A DNA stretch of 64,000 nt, from positions 248,001 through 312,000 of the forward strand of contig NZ_JAMTCJ010000004.1 in NCBI RefSeq assembly GCF_024171815.1. Direction: 5' to 3'. The stretch comes from Williamsia maris (GTDB lineage: Bacteria; Actinomycetota; Actinomycetes; Mycobacteriales; Mycobacteriaceae). Numbering within the stretch: the stretch's first letter is position 1; each line of letters opens with the position of its first letter. This document shows, one piece after another, positions 9,653-18,740 of the stretch. The position numbers and the translations under genes were made by a program. The notes below the pieces were generated by a model, which saw only the letters and a list, made by a program, of their open reading frames with translations, was not told the origin of the DNA and searched no databases.

Positions 9653-10339
9653 GTGGCCCCTTCTGAAACCGAAAACGCGGCTCCCGCGAACTCCAACGCA
9701 GGGCGCGCACAGCGTCGCCATCGCTCAGCTGGGCAAGCTCGTCGCGAGGCTCTTCTGCGAGCCACGATTGATGTGGTCGCGGACAAAGGGGTTGCTGGCG
9801 TGACGCATCGGGCCGTCACTGAGACCGCCAACGTGCCGCTGGCCACTGTTAGCTATTTTTTCGATTCGATCAACGATTTGACCATCGAAGCGATCCGGGC
9901 CTTCACAGCACGGCGTGTCGATGAACTGCAGAAGCTTGTCGAGCAGGCCGCCGACACCTCGGTTGCCGGCGCGAACGTGAACAAGGCAGTTGCCGACAAC
10001 CGGGTGTCCGATCGAGCGCAACTCCTGGCCATGGTCGAGGCGTACCTCTACGCAGCACGCGAGCCGACGATGCGTGATCTCGTAGGCGAAATGCTCGCCG
10101 CATTCGAGGCGCTAGCCGCATCTACCCTGCGTATCGCCGGCGCTCCAGCCCCAGACCCCATAGCCCGTTCATTTGTCGCGCTAGTCGACGGATACTCGTT
10201 GCACTCCATGTCATCTGATCGCCAACAGGTGCCCACTGACAATTTGAATGACGCACTCGGCGCGCTGTTCCTGGGATACCTACTTCAACAGGGGCACGTC
10301 GATCAGGCAGTACAGTTGGCTGCTAACCGCCCACAGTAG
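9653..10339 (+). CDS. TetR/AcrR family transcriptional regulator
   Basis: A 228-residue regulator. The N-terminal helix-turn-helix is recognisable from ALLRATIDVVADKGV, THRAVTETANVP and ATVSYFFDSIND. The remainder is an all-helical ligand domain. The GTG start at 9653 gives a normal TetR length; the open frame extends further upstream without family features. It is divergent from the DJ-1 gene and probably represses it or the gene at 10763. Confidence 0.8.
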   Translation: MAPSETENAAPANSNAGRAQRRHRSAGQARREALLRATIDVVADKGVAGVTHRAVTETANVPLATVSYFFDSINDLTIEAIRAFTARRVDELQKLVEQAADTSVAGANVNKAVADNRVSDRAQLLAMVEAYLYAAREPTMRDLVGEMLAAFEALAASTLRIAGAPAPDPIARSFVALVDGYSLHSMSSDRQQVPTDNLNDALGALFLGYLLQQGHVDQAVQLAANRPQ

Positions 10340-10762
10340 GACGCCGGCCACGAGGCGCGGCGTTCGTATCTCATTTGAGGGCAACACTCGTCGCGAGCAT
10401 TGGCGCTGCCGGTAGCGTCCTGGTCGTGTCTGTTTCGCCGTCGATTGCGCACATCGTCATCTGTTATTGTCATCGCTTTCCGCCTCGACGGGCCCGCGCG
10501 GCGCAGACAGCGCTTGCGAAATCACCTCGCCACCGATTCGCCGCGTTTGCTCGAGCGTACTTACGGCTCATCAAATAGGTGATTGACGATTTACCAGTCG
10601 AAGTCTGTTCCGACCCTTTGGGCCTGGTCATCACCATCGCGCGAGCACCGAAACCGGATCCAGGGTCGCGCAGGCCTGGAAGACGAACAGCGACCCTGCT
10701 AGTCTAGAAGTTCTTCCAGACTTAAAACGTCACTTCAACCTCGACACCAACGGAGTTTTTTC
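10340..10762. other. Intergenic region with an operator near its end
   Basis: This 423-bp gap has no supported gene; short plus-strand frames around 10375-10582 lack family features. Its last part holds the palindrome at 10701-10722 and the ribosome binding site of the next gene. Confidence 0.5.
10701..10722. promoter_or_regulatory. Near-perfect palindrome, likely TetR-type operator
   Basis: The 22-bp dyad runs AGTCTAGAAG then TTCTTCCAGACT; 9 of 11 pairs match. It lies 40 bp before the start of the gene at 10763, in a normal operator position. The TetR proteins at 9653 or 11791 are candidate binders. Confidence 0.6.
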
Positions 10763-11641
10763 ATGAGCGTAAGCAACGTTCAGCACCCGATTCGCGCGCG
10801 ACGGGTCCGTTTCTCTTACCCCTTGACGATGAACCGGCACTACGTGGACGACGATTTGATCATGAGTCATGCGATCTCGATGCTCTCAGCGGTGTTTCCC
10901 GAAGGCGAAGAATTTTTCGTGAAGTCGGTGAGGCACTACAGCGACGACATCGCCGATGAGGCTCTCCGGAGCCAGGTCGCGGGTTTCATCGGACAGGAAA
11001 TCACTCACGGTCGAGAGCATCGTGAGATCAACGCGAGACTGCAAGACATGGGATACCCCACGTGGGCTAGGGAGCGCTTCACGAAACGCTCCCTAGGGCT
11101 GGTCTACCGTGCTGCGCCGCAACGCATGTCGCTTGCCATTACCGCAGCGCTCGAGCACTACACAGCAACGTTTGCTGCGCTACTGCTATCGGAGCCCAAG
11201 GCACGGGAGCTCATTACCTCAGCTGAGGTGCGAAAGCTATTGCTGTGGCATGCGTACGAAGAGGTAGAGCACAAGGCTGTTGCCTTTGACGTATACAGAC
11301 ACATCGGCGGCAGCGAGACACTGCGTATTTGGGCGATGCGCGTAACACACCTCGCATTCCTCGGGTCGCTGTGTGCCGCCACAACTGTTTCAATGCTGTG
11401 CGACCGTGCCGCCTACAACCCCGTCAGACTCGCACGGAGCGTATCGGCACTGCGAGGCAACCCTTGGTTCAGTCGCGATCTGGCCCGCGAGTTGCGTACC
11501 TATCATCGCCGAGGATTTCATCCCGACGAGAACGACACCACACACTTGCTTGAGAGGTGGAGTGCGGAACTGTTCGGTGACAACGGTGTACTCGTCCCGA
11601 GGGTGCCAAGGAACAGAACCGAGCCGGGCGGCCACCCCTAA
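10763..11641 (+). CDS. Metal-dependent hydrolase, PF10118-like
   Basis: A 292-residue protein resembling the actinobacterial PF10118 family. Likely metal ligands are in EITHGREH and EEVEHKAVAFDVY, a helical ExxxH arrangement similar to diiron carboxylate proteins. A hydrophobic stretch (THLAFLGSLCAATT) lies near residue 200. The start has GGAG seven bases upstream. The palindrome 40 bp upstream implies repression by a TetR protein. The exact reaction is unknown for this family. Confidence 0.72.
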   Translation: MSVSNVQHPIRARRVRFSYPLTMNRHYVDDDLIMSHAISMLSAVFPEGEEFFVKSVRHYSDDIADEALRSQVAGFIGQEITHGREHREINARLQDMGYPTWARERFTKRSLGLVYRAAPQRMSLAITAALEHYTATFAALLLSEPKARELITSAEVRKLLLWHAYEEVEHKAVAFDVYRHIGGSETLRIWAMRVTHLAFLGSLCAATTVSMLCDRAAYNPVRLARSVSALRGNPWFSRDLARELRTYHRRGFHPDENDTTHLLERWSAELFGDNGVLVPRVPRNRTEPGGHP

Positions 11642-11790
11642 GGCGGTTGAGTAGAAAAAGTTTGGGTGGCCTGGCCCCCGACGATGCCGATGTTTGCCCG
11701 CAGAGGTGACGTCCGTGGACGGAGGTGACCGTCTGGACGCGGCATCCCTGCGACCACGATGTGCTGCGACGGGCGTCATAGAAATATCGC

Positions 11791-12465
11791 TCACGCGGGC
11801 ATATTGAGTAGTAGCGGCGCAAAGTACTGGTTGGCGAACCAGCGAATCTGTTCAGGAGTGTCCAAGGCGATGGTGGTGTCGCGAGTGAGCACAAACGACA
11901 GCGCGATGCGAGTGTGTAGCTCGGCCGCGGTATGAAAGTGTCGCAACTGCTCGGCCGTGGGCGGGCGGTCACCCAGCAGTTCGCGCTGCCATCCCGGAAT
12001 CGACAGTTGAGCCACCAGCCGAAATAGCGGGCCGGCGTCTCGGGTCAGCGCGGGGACGATGGCTTCGGGCTCGGTGTCTAAGAGCCGCTGAAGCATGGCA
12101 TTGGTGCGGATCCATTCCACGGTGAAGATCACGCTCTGCGCGATGCGCTCGTTGGCCGATGGTTGATCAGGCAGCGCCGCCCTGTCGGCGTAATAGCCGC
12201 GGACCTCGGCTGCCACGACAGCGGCGCCAATGTCGGTTTTTGTGGGGAATTTGCGATAGACGGTGGCCCGTCCGAGTCGCGCTCGCCGGGCGATGTCGTC
12301 CATGGTCGAGCGTTTCCATCCGACCGCTTCAATTTGTTCACGTGCTGCGGTCACGATCCGCCACGCCACCTCGTCGGTGTCATCGAGCGAATTCCACACG
12401 GCGGAACTGTCTGTCAGTAGCTCGTAGACCCAATCGGTACCGCGATCCGCCCTTGCCTCCGCCAT
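11791..12465 (-). CDS. TetR/AcrR family transcriptional regulator
   Basis: A 224-residue regulator with an extra N-terminal stretch of about 30 residues before the helix-turn-helix (IVTAAREQIEAVGWKRS, DDIARRARLGRATVYRKF). It is divergent from the alpha/beta hydrolase gene at 12550 with 84 bp between them, the standard layout for a local repressor of the 12550-14605 operon. Confidence 0.82.
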   Translation of the reverse strand: MAEARADRGTDWVYELLTDSSAVWNSLDDTDEVAWRIVTAAREQIEAVGWKRSTMDDIARRARLGRATVYRKFPTKTDIGAAVVAAEVRGYYADRAALPDQPSANERIAQSVIFTVEWIRTNAMLQRLLDTEPEAIVPALTRDAGPLFRLVAQLSIPGWQRELLGDRPPTAEQLRHFHTAAELHTRIALSFVLTRDTTIALDTPEQIRWFANQYFAPLLLNMPA

Positions 12466-12523
12466 GAGACGATGTTAGCGTGCTGATACGCGGAAGCGAA
12501 AGTCGTCTCACACGTATCGCAGC
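12466..12523. promoter_or_regulatory. Divergent promoter with nested inverted repeats
   Basis: Between the TetR and hydrolase starts are GAGACGA (12466) paired with TCGTCTC (12503), and GATACG (12485) paired with CGTATC (12513). These dyads are plausible operator half-sites for the adjacent TetR protein. Confidence 0.4.
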
Positions 12524-12549
12524 TCGAGGGCTCGCGAGAAGGAGCGCAA

Positions 12550-13473
12550 ATGACCACCTCACAAATCGCTGAGCCGCGCCATCGCGTGGTGACCTCGGGT
12601 CGGATCAGGTTGGCCGTCTACGAGTACGGGGATCCGGCCAACGAGACAATCGTGCTCCTGCACGGATGGCCTGACACTCATGTTCTGTGGACGGAGACGG
12701 CCGCTGTGCTCGCGGAGCGCTTCCACGTTGTGGTCTACGACCAACGAGGCCATGGCCTGTCCACCTCGCCGCCGAGTTGGCGCGATTTCACATTTGAGAA
12801 ACTCGTCGACGATCTCGATGCCGTCGCGGCGGTGGTCAGTCCGAATCGACCAGTTCATCTGCTCGGGCACGATTTCGGTGCCATCTATGCGTGGGAGGCG
12901 GTCTGCGAAATGGGCGCCGACACTCGGTTCGCCTCGTTCACCTGCCTGTCGGGGACGAACCTCGACCATTGGGGAATGTGGGCGGGCAAAACGCTGCGCC
13001 GACCTACCCCTCGCCGCGTGCTGGGCCTTGTGGGGCAAATCTTGAGCTCGTCGTACATCATCATGTTGTTCGTGCCCGGGTTCGGCGAGGCCGTCCTCAC
13101 GCGTCTGGGGCAACCACGCGTTTGGCGGCGTGTGCTGCGGGTCATTTCTGGAGTCCCGGCCCGGCAGGCCCGATTGTCGGCGACTCTGCCCGCGGACATG
13201 CTCGGCGGCGTACGAATCTATCGAGCCAACATCAGAAAGCTCTTCCGACCTCGTAGGAGAACAACGTCGGTCCCGGTCCAAATGATCACCGGCAGATACG
13301 ATGTGGCGATTCGACAGATACCGCTCGAAGACGAGGAACTGTGGACGCAGGAGCTGCAGGTCCACACACTCGCAGCCGGTCACTGGTCGCCGTTCACCCA
13401 CGCAACCGACATTGCGTCACTGACCGCTACGTTCGCTGCCGCTCACCCGGTACGGAGCAACGCCGATGCGTGA
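12550..13473 (+). CDS. Alpha/beta hydrolase with Asp nucleophile (epoxide hydrolase/haloalkane dehalogenase-like)
   Basis: A 307-residue alpha/beta hydrolase. The motif HGWPDTHVLW and the nucleophile elbow GHDFGA place an Asp where esterases have Ser. This marks the epoxide hydrolase or haloalkane dehalogenase branch. The acid is in GRYD and the catalytic His in AAGHWSPF. Its end overlaps the alcohol dehydrogenase start by 8 nt, so the two are co-expressed. Hydrolysis of an epoxide or halide to an alcohol followed by oxidation would fit, but this is inference. Confidence 0.82.
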   Translation: MTTSQIAEPRHRVVTSGRIRLAVYEYGDPANETIVLLHGWPDTHVLWTETAAVLAERFHVVVYDQRGHGLSTSPPSWRDFTFEKLVDDLDAVAAVVSPNRPVHLLGHDFGAIYAWEAVCEMGADTRFASFTCLSGTNLDHWGMWAGKTLRRPTPRRVLGLVGQILSSSYIIMLFVPGFGEAVLTRLGQPRVWRRVLRVISGVPARQARLSATLPADMLGGVRIYRANIRKLFRPRRRTTSVPVQMITGRYDVAIRQIPLEDEELWTQELQVHTLAAGHWSPFTHATDIASLTATFAAAHPVRSNADA

Positions 13474-14605
13474 ACTGAACATGGTGTCGCCGGGTAAGTT
13501 CCAGTGGCTCGACCGGCCACCACCGACCCTGGTTTCCGACACCGACGCAATCGTCCGCCCGTTCATCGTCGGCCGCTGCGACGGCGACCAGATGCCCACG
13601 TCTCGGACACTGCTTCGAGCTCTCCGATTCGCCCAAAAGGCGCGCCTACTCGATCCGATCTTGCGTGAGGGTTTCGGCCCGAAACCGTATACCGAGCCGT
13701 GCGCGATCGGCCACGAATGCGTCGCCGAGGTCACTGCTATCGGGACCGGGGTTACCGAGGCCGCGGTCGGAGACCTCGTTGTGGTGCCATATCCCGTCTC
13801 CTGTGGACAGTGCGACACCTGTCAACGCGGCCTGACCAGCAAATGCACGACCACGCGCACCGACGAATCGGGTCGGCAGCGAACCGTGTCGTGGTACGGA
13901 CACGGTCCAGCGACCGGCCCCTACGGCGGCATGGCCAGTGACCTATTCCGGGTTCCTTACGCCAATCACATGCTCACAGCCGTACCCGACGGACTCGATC
14001 CCATGCGAATCGCCGCTGCATCAGACAACCTGTCCGAAGCCTGGCGCGCCACGGTGCCCCATCTACGCCAGCGACCAGGAGCGCGGGTCCTGGTCGTGGG
14101 AGGCCTGGCACGCGCAGTAGGACTGTACGCAGCCGGTATCGCGGTGACGCATGGCTCGCAGGTCGACTACCTCGACTCTGACCCCGAGCGGCTGCTAATC
14201 GCTAAGTCCCTCGGCGCCAACGCCATCAAACGCCCGCATCTGGTGACCTTCCCCCGCCCCCGCCCCCTCTACGACGTGGTCGTCGACGCATCTAACCTGC
14301 CGGCGGGTATCGTCCACGCAATCCGCGCGACGGCACCAGGCGGCGCCTGTGTGACACCGAGTTACCACTTCGGGCTACGCACCGGATTGCCGATGATGTA
14401 CATGACCCTCAACGACATCAACCTTTACGTCGGTTTAAACCATCCCGCGCACAGCCTGCCGGAAGTACTCGCCTGGGTAAACCGCCACGACTTCCCCGCC
14501 GAGAAAGTGACCACCCACGTGGCCTCATGGGACGACGCGCCATCCGCCTACGCAACCCGCACCACGAAACTCGTCCTCTACCGGCCCCCGCTCAACGCCG
14601 AGTGA
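13466..14605 (+). CDS. Zinc-dependent alcohol dehydrogenase (MDR family)
   Basis: A 379-residue medium-chain dehydrogenase. The catalytic zinc site includes GHEC. The structural zinc cluster is SCGQCDTCQRGLTSKC with four Cys. A nucleotide-binding segment VLVVGGLARAVGLYAAG follows. The start overlaps the hydrolase gene; a second in-frame ATG at 13481 is possible. It is the second gene of the hydrolase-dehydrogenase operon and probably oxidises the alcohol product with NAD(P). Confidence 0.85.
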   Translation: MRELNMVSPGKFQWLDRPPPTLVSDTDAIVRPFIVGRCDGDQMPTSRTLLRALRFAQKARLLDPILREGFGPKPYTEPCAIGHECVAEVTAIGTGVTEAAVGDLVVVPYPVSCGQCDTCQRGLTSKCTTTRTDESGRQRTVSWYGHGPATGPYGGMASDLFRVPYANHMLTAVPDGLDPMRIAAASDNLSEAWRATVPHLRQRPGARVLVVGGLARAVGLYAAGIAVTHGSQVDYLDSDPERLLIAKSLGANAIKRPHLVTFPRPRPLYDVVVDASNLPAGIVHAIRATAPGGACVTPSYHFGLRTGLPMMYMTLNDINLYVGLNHPAHSLPEVLAWVNRHDFPAEKVTTHVASWDDAPSAYATRTTKLVLYRPPLNAE

Positions 14606-14719
14606 CCGGGCCCGATCGCGCCCCGATCGCGCACTCAGTCAATGGCACGACGCGAGATCTCGCGATCACACAGAACGACGTCGCTGTAAACCAGCATCAA
14701 CCCATGGAGGAATGCGAGC

Positions 14720-15370
14720 GTGATCATCGCAATGGGGCTATTTCCCAAATTCACCGCTTTGGACCTCGTGGGCCCGTATCAGGTGTTCGCGTCCATGCCG
14801 GGCGTGCAGGTGGTTCTGTGTGCCGAGAAACCCGGGATGGTCACAGACGACAACGGACTCATAGAAATACAGGTAGACAACGCATTTGACGAGGTCGCCG
14901 AACCTGACATTGTCGTGATTCCTGGCGGGCAGGGTGCTCGCGATGAAGCGCGCGCGCACGGTCCGATCGTCGATTGGGTCGCAGCAACTCACCCGACGAC
15001 GAGGTGGACGAGTTCAGTCTGCACTGGTTCGCTGATCCTCGCTGCCGCCGGACTGCTCAATGGCGTTCACGCCACCACACATTGGTGCTTCTACGACGAA
15101 CTCGCGTCCCACGGTGCGATACCGTCAGATCAACGGGTGGTGATGAACAACCGCGTAGCGACCGCGGCCGGCGTATCGGCCGGCATAGACCTCGCCCTCA
15201 CGCTGGTCGGCGAAGTCGAAAGCCCGACAATGGCCCAGGCAATTCAGCTTGGAATCGAGTACGACCCCCGCCCCCCATTCGATAGCGGCTCGCCGTCAAA
15301 GGCCGATCCCGAACTTCGAGATCTGGTCTTCGCGCTAATGACTCGACCCGGCCAATGGACGCCGGGCTGA
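14720..15370 (+). CDS. DJ-1/PfpI family protein
   Basis: A 216-residue DJ-1/PfpI superfamily protein with the nucleophile Cys in SVCTGSLILAAAG and the segment TTHWCFYDELA. It is the paralogue of the protein at 8576-9214. The GTG start follows GGAGGAATGCGAGC. It sits between an alcohol dehydrogenase gene and a dienelactone hydrolase gene, so a role in small-molecule catabolism is likely. Confidence 0.82.
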   Translation: MIIAMGLFPKFTALDLVGPYQVFASMPGVQVVLCAEKPGMVTDDNGLIEIQVDNAFDEVAEPDIVVIPGGQGARDEARAHGPIVDWVAATHPTTRWTSSVCTGSLILAAAGLLNGVHATTHWCFYDELASHGAIPSDQRVVMNNRVATAAGVSAGIDLALTLVGEVESPTMAQAIQLGIEYDPRPPFDSGSPSKADPELRDLVFALMTRPGQWTPG

Positions 15371-15592
15371 TAGGTCAATGTTCGCTCGATCGTCAGCGGA
15401 TGGCGGCGCGCCGACCGTGCCCACCGTCGGTGACCGGACATCGTCGCAAGCGTTCGGTGCCGACTTCATCCACACCATCACCCCACGAACACGACCTCAG
15501 CAACACCCCCTAGCCACCGCCGGTAGGTGACCACGACGGTTTCTGATTGTCTCGCGATAAATACGGTCGGGAGTTTAAATTATGTGTCAGTA

Positions 15593-15614
15593 AGGGAGAT
15601 TCATGCACAAATAG
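15593..15614 (+). promoter_or_regulatory. Strong ribosome binding site followed by ATG and an early stop
   Basis: AGGGAG at 15593-15598 is ideally spaced from ATG at 15603, which is in frame with the dienelactone hydrolase gene. Codon 4 is TAG (15612-15614). The hydrolase therefore has to start later, at GTG 15654, without a good site. Confidence 0.7.
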
Positions 15615-15653
15615 CACACGCTCACCACTGCCGACGGTCCAATCTCGGCCACC

Positions 15654-16304
15654 GTGGCATCACCGGAGGGGACGGGGCCCTGGCCCGGAATCGTGCTCAT
15701 CCACGATATCGTCTCCGCCCGCGGTGGGGGCATGCCCGACATCATCGACCGCGTAGCGGGCGCCGGTTACGTCGTCATAGCGCCAGACCTGTACTCACGC
15801 GGAGGACCGCTGCGTTGCGTCACCCGCGTAGTCAGCGAGATGCGCCGCGGTAGCGGCAGGTCGTTCGACGACATATCCATTGCCCGAGAACGCCTTCTCA
15901 ACGATCTACCCTGCACAGGAAAGACCGGAATCATCGGCCTCTGCATGGGAGGCGGCTTCGCGCTGGTCATGGCCAGCGACGGGTTCGACGCATCCGCGCC
16001 ATTCTACCCCTCGTTCCCACCCGCCCGGTATGACGACGTGCTCGACGGGGCGTGCCCCATCGTGGCCAGCTTCGGTCGCCGCGACCCCGTACTACCCCGC
16101 GCCGACCGCAAACTGCGCACCGCACTCACCAACCGGGGCATAGAACACCAGATCAAGACCTACTCCAACAGTGGCCATGCCTTCGCAAACCCGCATCCCG
16201 GAGCGTCACTACTGCGGGTTCTCGGATTCGGCCACCACGCCGAGAACAGCGAGGACGCCTGGAGTCGCGTCTTCACATTTTTCGGTACACATCTCACCGG
16301 CTGA
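15654..16304 (+). CDS. Dienelactone hydrolase family protein, possibly 5'-damaged
   Basis: A 216-residue alpha/beta hydrolase with Cys nucleophile (GLCMGGG) and His in NSGHAFANP. It is a near full-length paralogue of the partial gene at 1-552. The reading frame continues upstream through residues typical of the family N-terminus (TLTTADGPISATV) up to a TAG at 15612, three codons after the ATG that has the good ribosome binding site. The copy is either shortened and weakly expressed or a recent pseudogene. A sequencing error is also possible. Confidence 0.75.
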   Translation: MASPEGTGPWPGIVLIHDIVSARGGGMPDIIDRVAGAGYVVIAPDLYSRGGPLRCVTRVVSEMRRGSGRSFDDISIARERLLNDLPCTGKTGIIGLCMGGGFALVMASDGFDASAPFYPSFPPARYDDVLDGACPIVASFGRRDPVLPRADRKLRTALTNRGIEHQIKTYSNSGHAFANPHPGASLLRVLGFGHHAENSEDAWSRVFTFFGTHLTG

Positions 16305-17086
16305 CGAGCTGCGATCGGAGTCGATCGACTCCGACGGCACGGTCAGCCAAACGGCCTCTCACGGTTCTTGACTGAACCGGCTGCTCAGCCAGTTGTTAGT
16401 GGGCCAGTAGCTCGACGATGGCAGGTGTTTAGTACGCATGAAGCATTACAGCCGGGGTAAGCGGCTCGCATTCGAATTCCAGATTCCGAACACGATGTAG
16501 GGCGAACAGACACCCGCAGCGCCGCCCAACGCTCCCACGCCGGATCCCTCACCGCCCGCGACATCGACGCCGAGGTCATCACCGCCCACTGGAACGCGAT
16601 CGCCGACCGCTGGCCCGACGAGTAGCAAGCTGGAAACGATGACTATTGTCCGATCCAGAACATGTTGAGAGTGGATCGAGTTTGGGAGCACGTAACTCTC
16701 AATGTCTTTCTGGACGTGATCGGTGTCGCTGACCCAAGAAGAAGTGAGAGTGCGGGAAGCTGTTCTGAGAAGGCACGAGAACGCCGGACATCGAGCTGGG
16801 TGAAATGCTAGGGCATCTAAACCACTTCGTGTCCGCCCGCGACGTTCGTCAGCGGGGCGGTTGGCATACCCGGCCGTCTGGTGTCTGCATCTTGGCCTGG
16901 CAGCCTCGTCGCCGGTCTCCAACCTGCGACCACTGTCGTCTAAACGCATGAATTTCACGCTGCGTATTTCAACGTGTGCCACCTGAACAGCGCAAACGTG
17001 AGCCAGAGGGCGCCTGCGCCATCACGGTGTCGGAACTCGGGCGTACCGTCTGATTTGTCCGAGAATCAACCTAAGGAGGCGGACAG
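16305..17086. other. Intergenic region with a gene remnant
   Basis: This 782-bp stretch has no intact gene. It contains the coding-like remnant at 16488-16625. The rest has unconvincing frames. The promoter of the DUF2188 gene must lie near its end; CTAAGGAGG just before 17087 is a strong ribosome binding site. Confidence 0.5.
16488..16625 (+). pseudogene. 3' remnant of an unidentified gene
   Basis: A short open frame ending in TAG has coding-like third-position GC and reads like a protein tail (ARDIDAEVITAHWNAIADRW). It has no start codon or ribosome binding site. It could be the end of a deleted gene. The family is not recognised. Confidence 0.35.
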
Positions 17087-17317
17087 ATGGCTGTTGGAGA
17101 CATCGAGACGTATTACGAGGACGGCGTCTGGAAGAACCGGGTTCAGGGCAACCAGCGTGCGTCAGACGCCGGCGGAAGCAAGGCGGATGCGCAGGCGCGC
17201 GGCCGCGAGAAGGCAATCGATCGCGGTGTCGAGCACGTGGTCAAGAAGCGCGATGGGACGATTGGTGAAAAGAACACCTATCCACGGTCGCGTGATCAAC
17301 ACCCACCGAAGGGATGA
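17087..17317 (+). CDS. DUF2188 domain-containing protein
   Basis: A 76-residue protein matching the DUF2188 pattern: an N-terminal strand (ETYYEDGVWKNRVQGNQRA), a helix with alternating Lys/Ala and Glu, and the C-terminal RDGTIGEKNTYPRSRD. The function is unknown; the family is small and often mobile-element associated. The start has a strong AAGGAGG. It is followed closely by two more genes on the same strand, a likely operon. Confidence 0.75.
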   Translation: MAVGDIETYYEDGVWKNRVQGNQRASDAGGSKADAQARGREKAIDRGVEHVVKKRDGTIGEKNTYPRSRDQHPPKG

Positions 17318-17320
17318 CAA

Positions 17321-17515
17321 ATGGCTGAGAACCATGACCCCAAGCCCGACGGAGCACTCACTGGATCAGGCTATTTCGAGAAGGGTTCCGACTCGTTGCC
17401 AGCGCCCCCACCGCCGACCATCGAAGTTGCGCAGCCATTTCAGCAAGGGGAGCCTGAGGGCCCTGCAGTGCCCCAGCAGTCCGCAACTGACTACTGGGGC
17501 GACGTTTCGGACTGA
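17321..17515 (+). CDS. Small Pro-rich hypothetical protein
   Basis: A 64-residue acidic, Pro-rich and probably disordered protein (LPAPPPPTIEVAQP) with no known family. It begins 3 nt after the DUF2188 gene and ends 3 nt before the DUF6338-like gene, so it is likely an operon member. It could be an adaptor or regulator for the membrane protein that follows. Confidence 0.55.
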   Translation: MAENHDPKPDGALTGSGYFEKGSDSLPAPPPPTIEVAQPFQQGEPEGPAVPQQSATDYWGDVSD

Positions 17516-17518
17516 CTG

Positions 17519-18208
17519 GTGATCCCCTCCAGCTGGCTAACGGTGTTCGGCTTCTTTGCGTTCGCCGCTCCAGGAGTAATGTATGACCTGCTTGCGGCTC
17601 AAAAACGCGCTGTTCGGAGGGAATCCACCCTCCGAGAAGTGAGCAGAGTCGTACTTGTCTCGACCAGCTGCACGGCGCTGTCAGCCCTAGTCGTCCTGAT
17701 TGCCGGTCCACCGCTCACAGCGTGGCTTCCGTCATGCGCTGGGATTCCTACCGCTGGGGAGCTAATACTCGCCGACCGAAACTTCCTTGCTGGTCACACC
17801 ATCGGCGTCTCGCTTGGCGGGTTCTTGTTTCTGGCGGTGTCGATCGGAGTCGCCCTCGGCGCCTACTTGTTCAATTTTCGCAAGGTGGGCTCGAAGCTCT
17901 CATACGATTCGCAGTGGACTCTCGCTTTTCGTCGGAGACTCCCTGCAGGCTATGACAGCGCTGTACGAGTGAAGCTAAAGAATGAGACGGTTTGGTTTGG
18001 TGTCGTACGCGACTTCTCGGTTGACCTTGAGCTTGCAGATCGAGAACTTACCTTGCGCCCGCCGTTGGCTTTTCAGAAGCCGGGTGGCGAACCATCATGG
18101 ATTGACCACACAAGGAACGGCTGGGGCCAAGTCGTGATCCACGGGGAGGAGGTCGAGTCCATATTGGTCCGATATCAGCGCACCTCCGACGAAATAATCG
18201 ATCGGTGA
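17519..18208 (+). CDS. DUF6338-like membrane protein
   Basis: A 229-residue protein starting with GTG. There are three hydrophobic segments at about residues 5-22, 45-62 and 88-112, then a soluble C-terminal domain beginning near TLAFRRRLPAGYD. The pattern matches the DUF6338 family of unknown function. It follows the 17321 gene by 3 nt. Confidence 0.65.
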   Translation: MIPSSWLTVFGFFAFAAPGVMYDLLAAQKRAVRRESTLREVSRVVLVSTSCTALSALVVLIAGPPLTAWLPSCAGIPTAGELILADRNFLAGHTIGVSLGGFLFLAVSIGVALGAYLFNFRKVGSKLSYDSQWTLAFRRRLPAGYDSAVRVKLKNETVWFGVVRDFSVDLELADRELTLRPPLAFQKPGGEPSWIDHTRNGWGQVVIHGEEVESILVRYQRTSDEIIDR

Positions 18209-18244
18209 AGACGTGCCCGAGACTTTCTAGCCATTGATCTAGAG

Positions 18245-18740
18245 TTGTCCGCGCTGCGTGATGCCGTGGACAAGCAACTACCCGCTAAGACTGCCGCCAA
18301 CCTTCTCGTTGCGACCTGGAACCTCCGCGCATTCGCCAGTGTCACGCCGAAGTGGAACTCGACGAAAGGTGACTCACCAGAACGGGACTGGCGTTTCGTG
18401 GCTCTCCTGAGATCGTCTGTAGCTTCGATGTGATCGCCGTTCAGGAGGCTCGCCGCGACACCACGACTTTGCGCTTCCTCCTCGATCGACTCGGCGACGA
18501 CTGGAGCTTGACTACGTCGGACGTGACCGAAGGCGACGCCGGCAACGGCGAACGACTGACCCTCAACTACGACTCGACCCGGGTACAGCTTCGAGCCTTG
18601 TCGGTGAAATCGTGCTGCCCGACACGGGAGGCAAACCCGTTGAACAGTTCGCGCGTTCTCCTTATGCGGCTGGGTTCCGCCGCGGCAATGTCGAATTAAT
18701 CCTGACCACGGTGCACATCGCGTGGCGAGACGACGCGGCG
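18245..18740 (+). pseudogene. Decayed endonuclease/exonuclease/phosphatase family gene
   Basis: Successive frames encode parts of one EEP-fold protein: LLVATWNLRAF with DWRFVALL (about 18245-18410), then FDVIAVQEARRDTTTLRFLL up to NYDSTRVQLRAL (18425-18600), then LPDTGGKPVEQFARSPYAAG and ILTTVHIAW (18612-18730). The catalytic markers WNL, QE and the late strand are present, but at least two frameshifts separate them and the C-terminal part is missing. It is therefore a broken nuclease gene. Confidence 0.7.
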
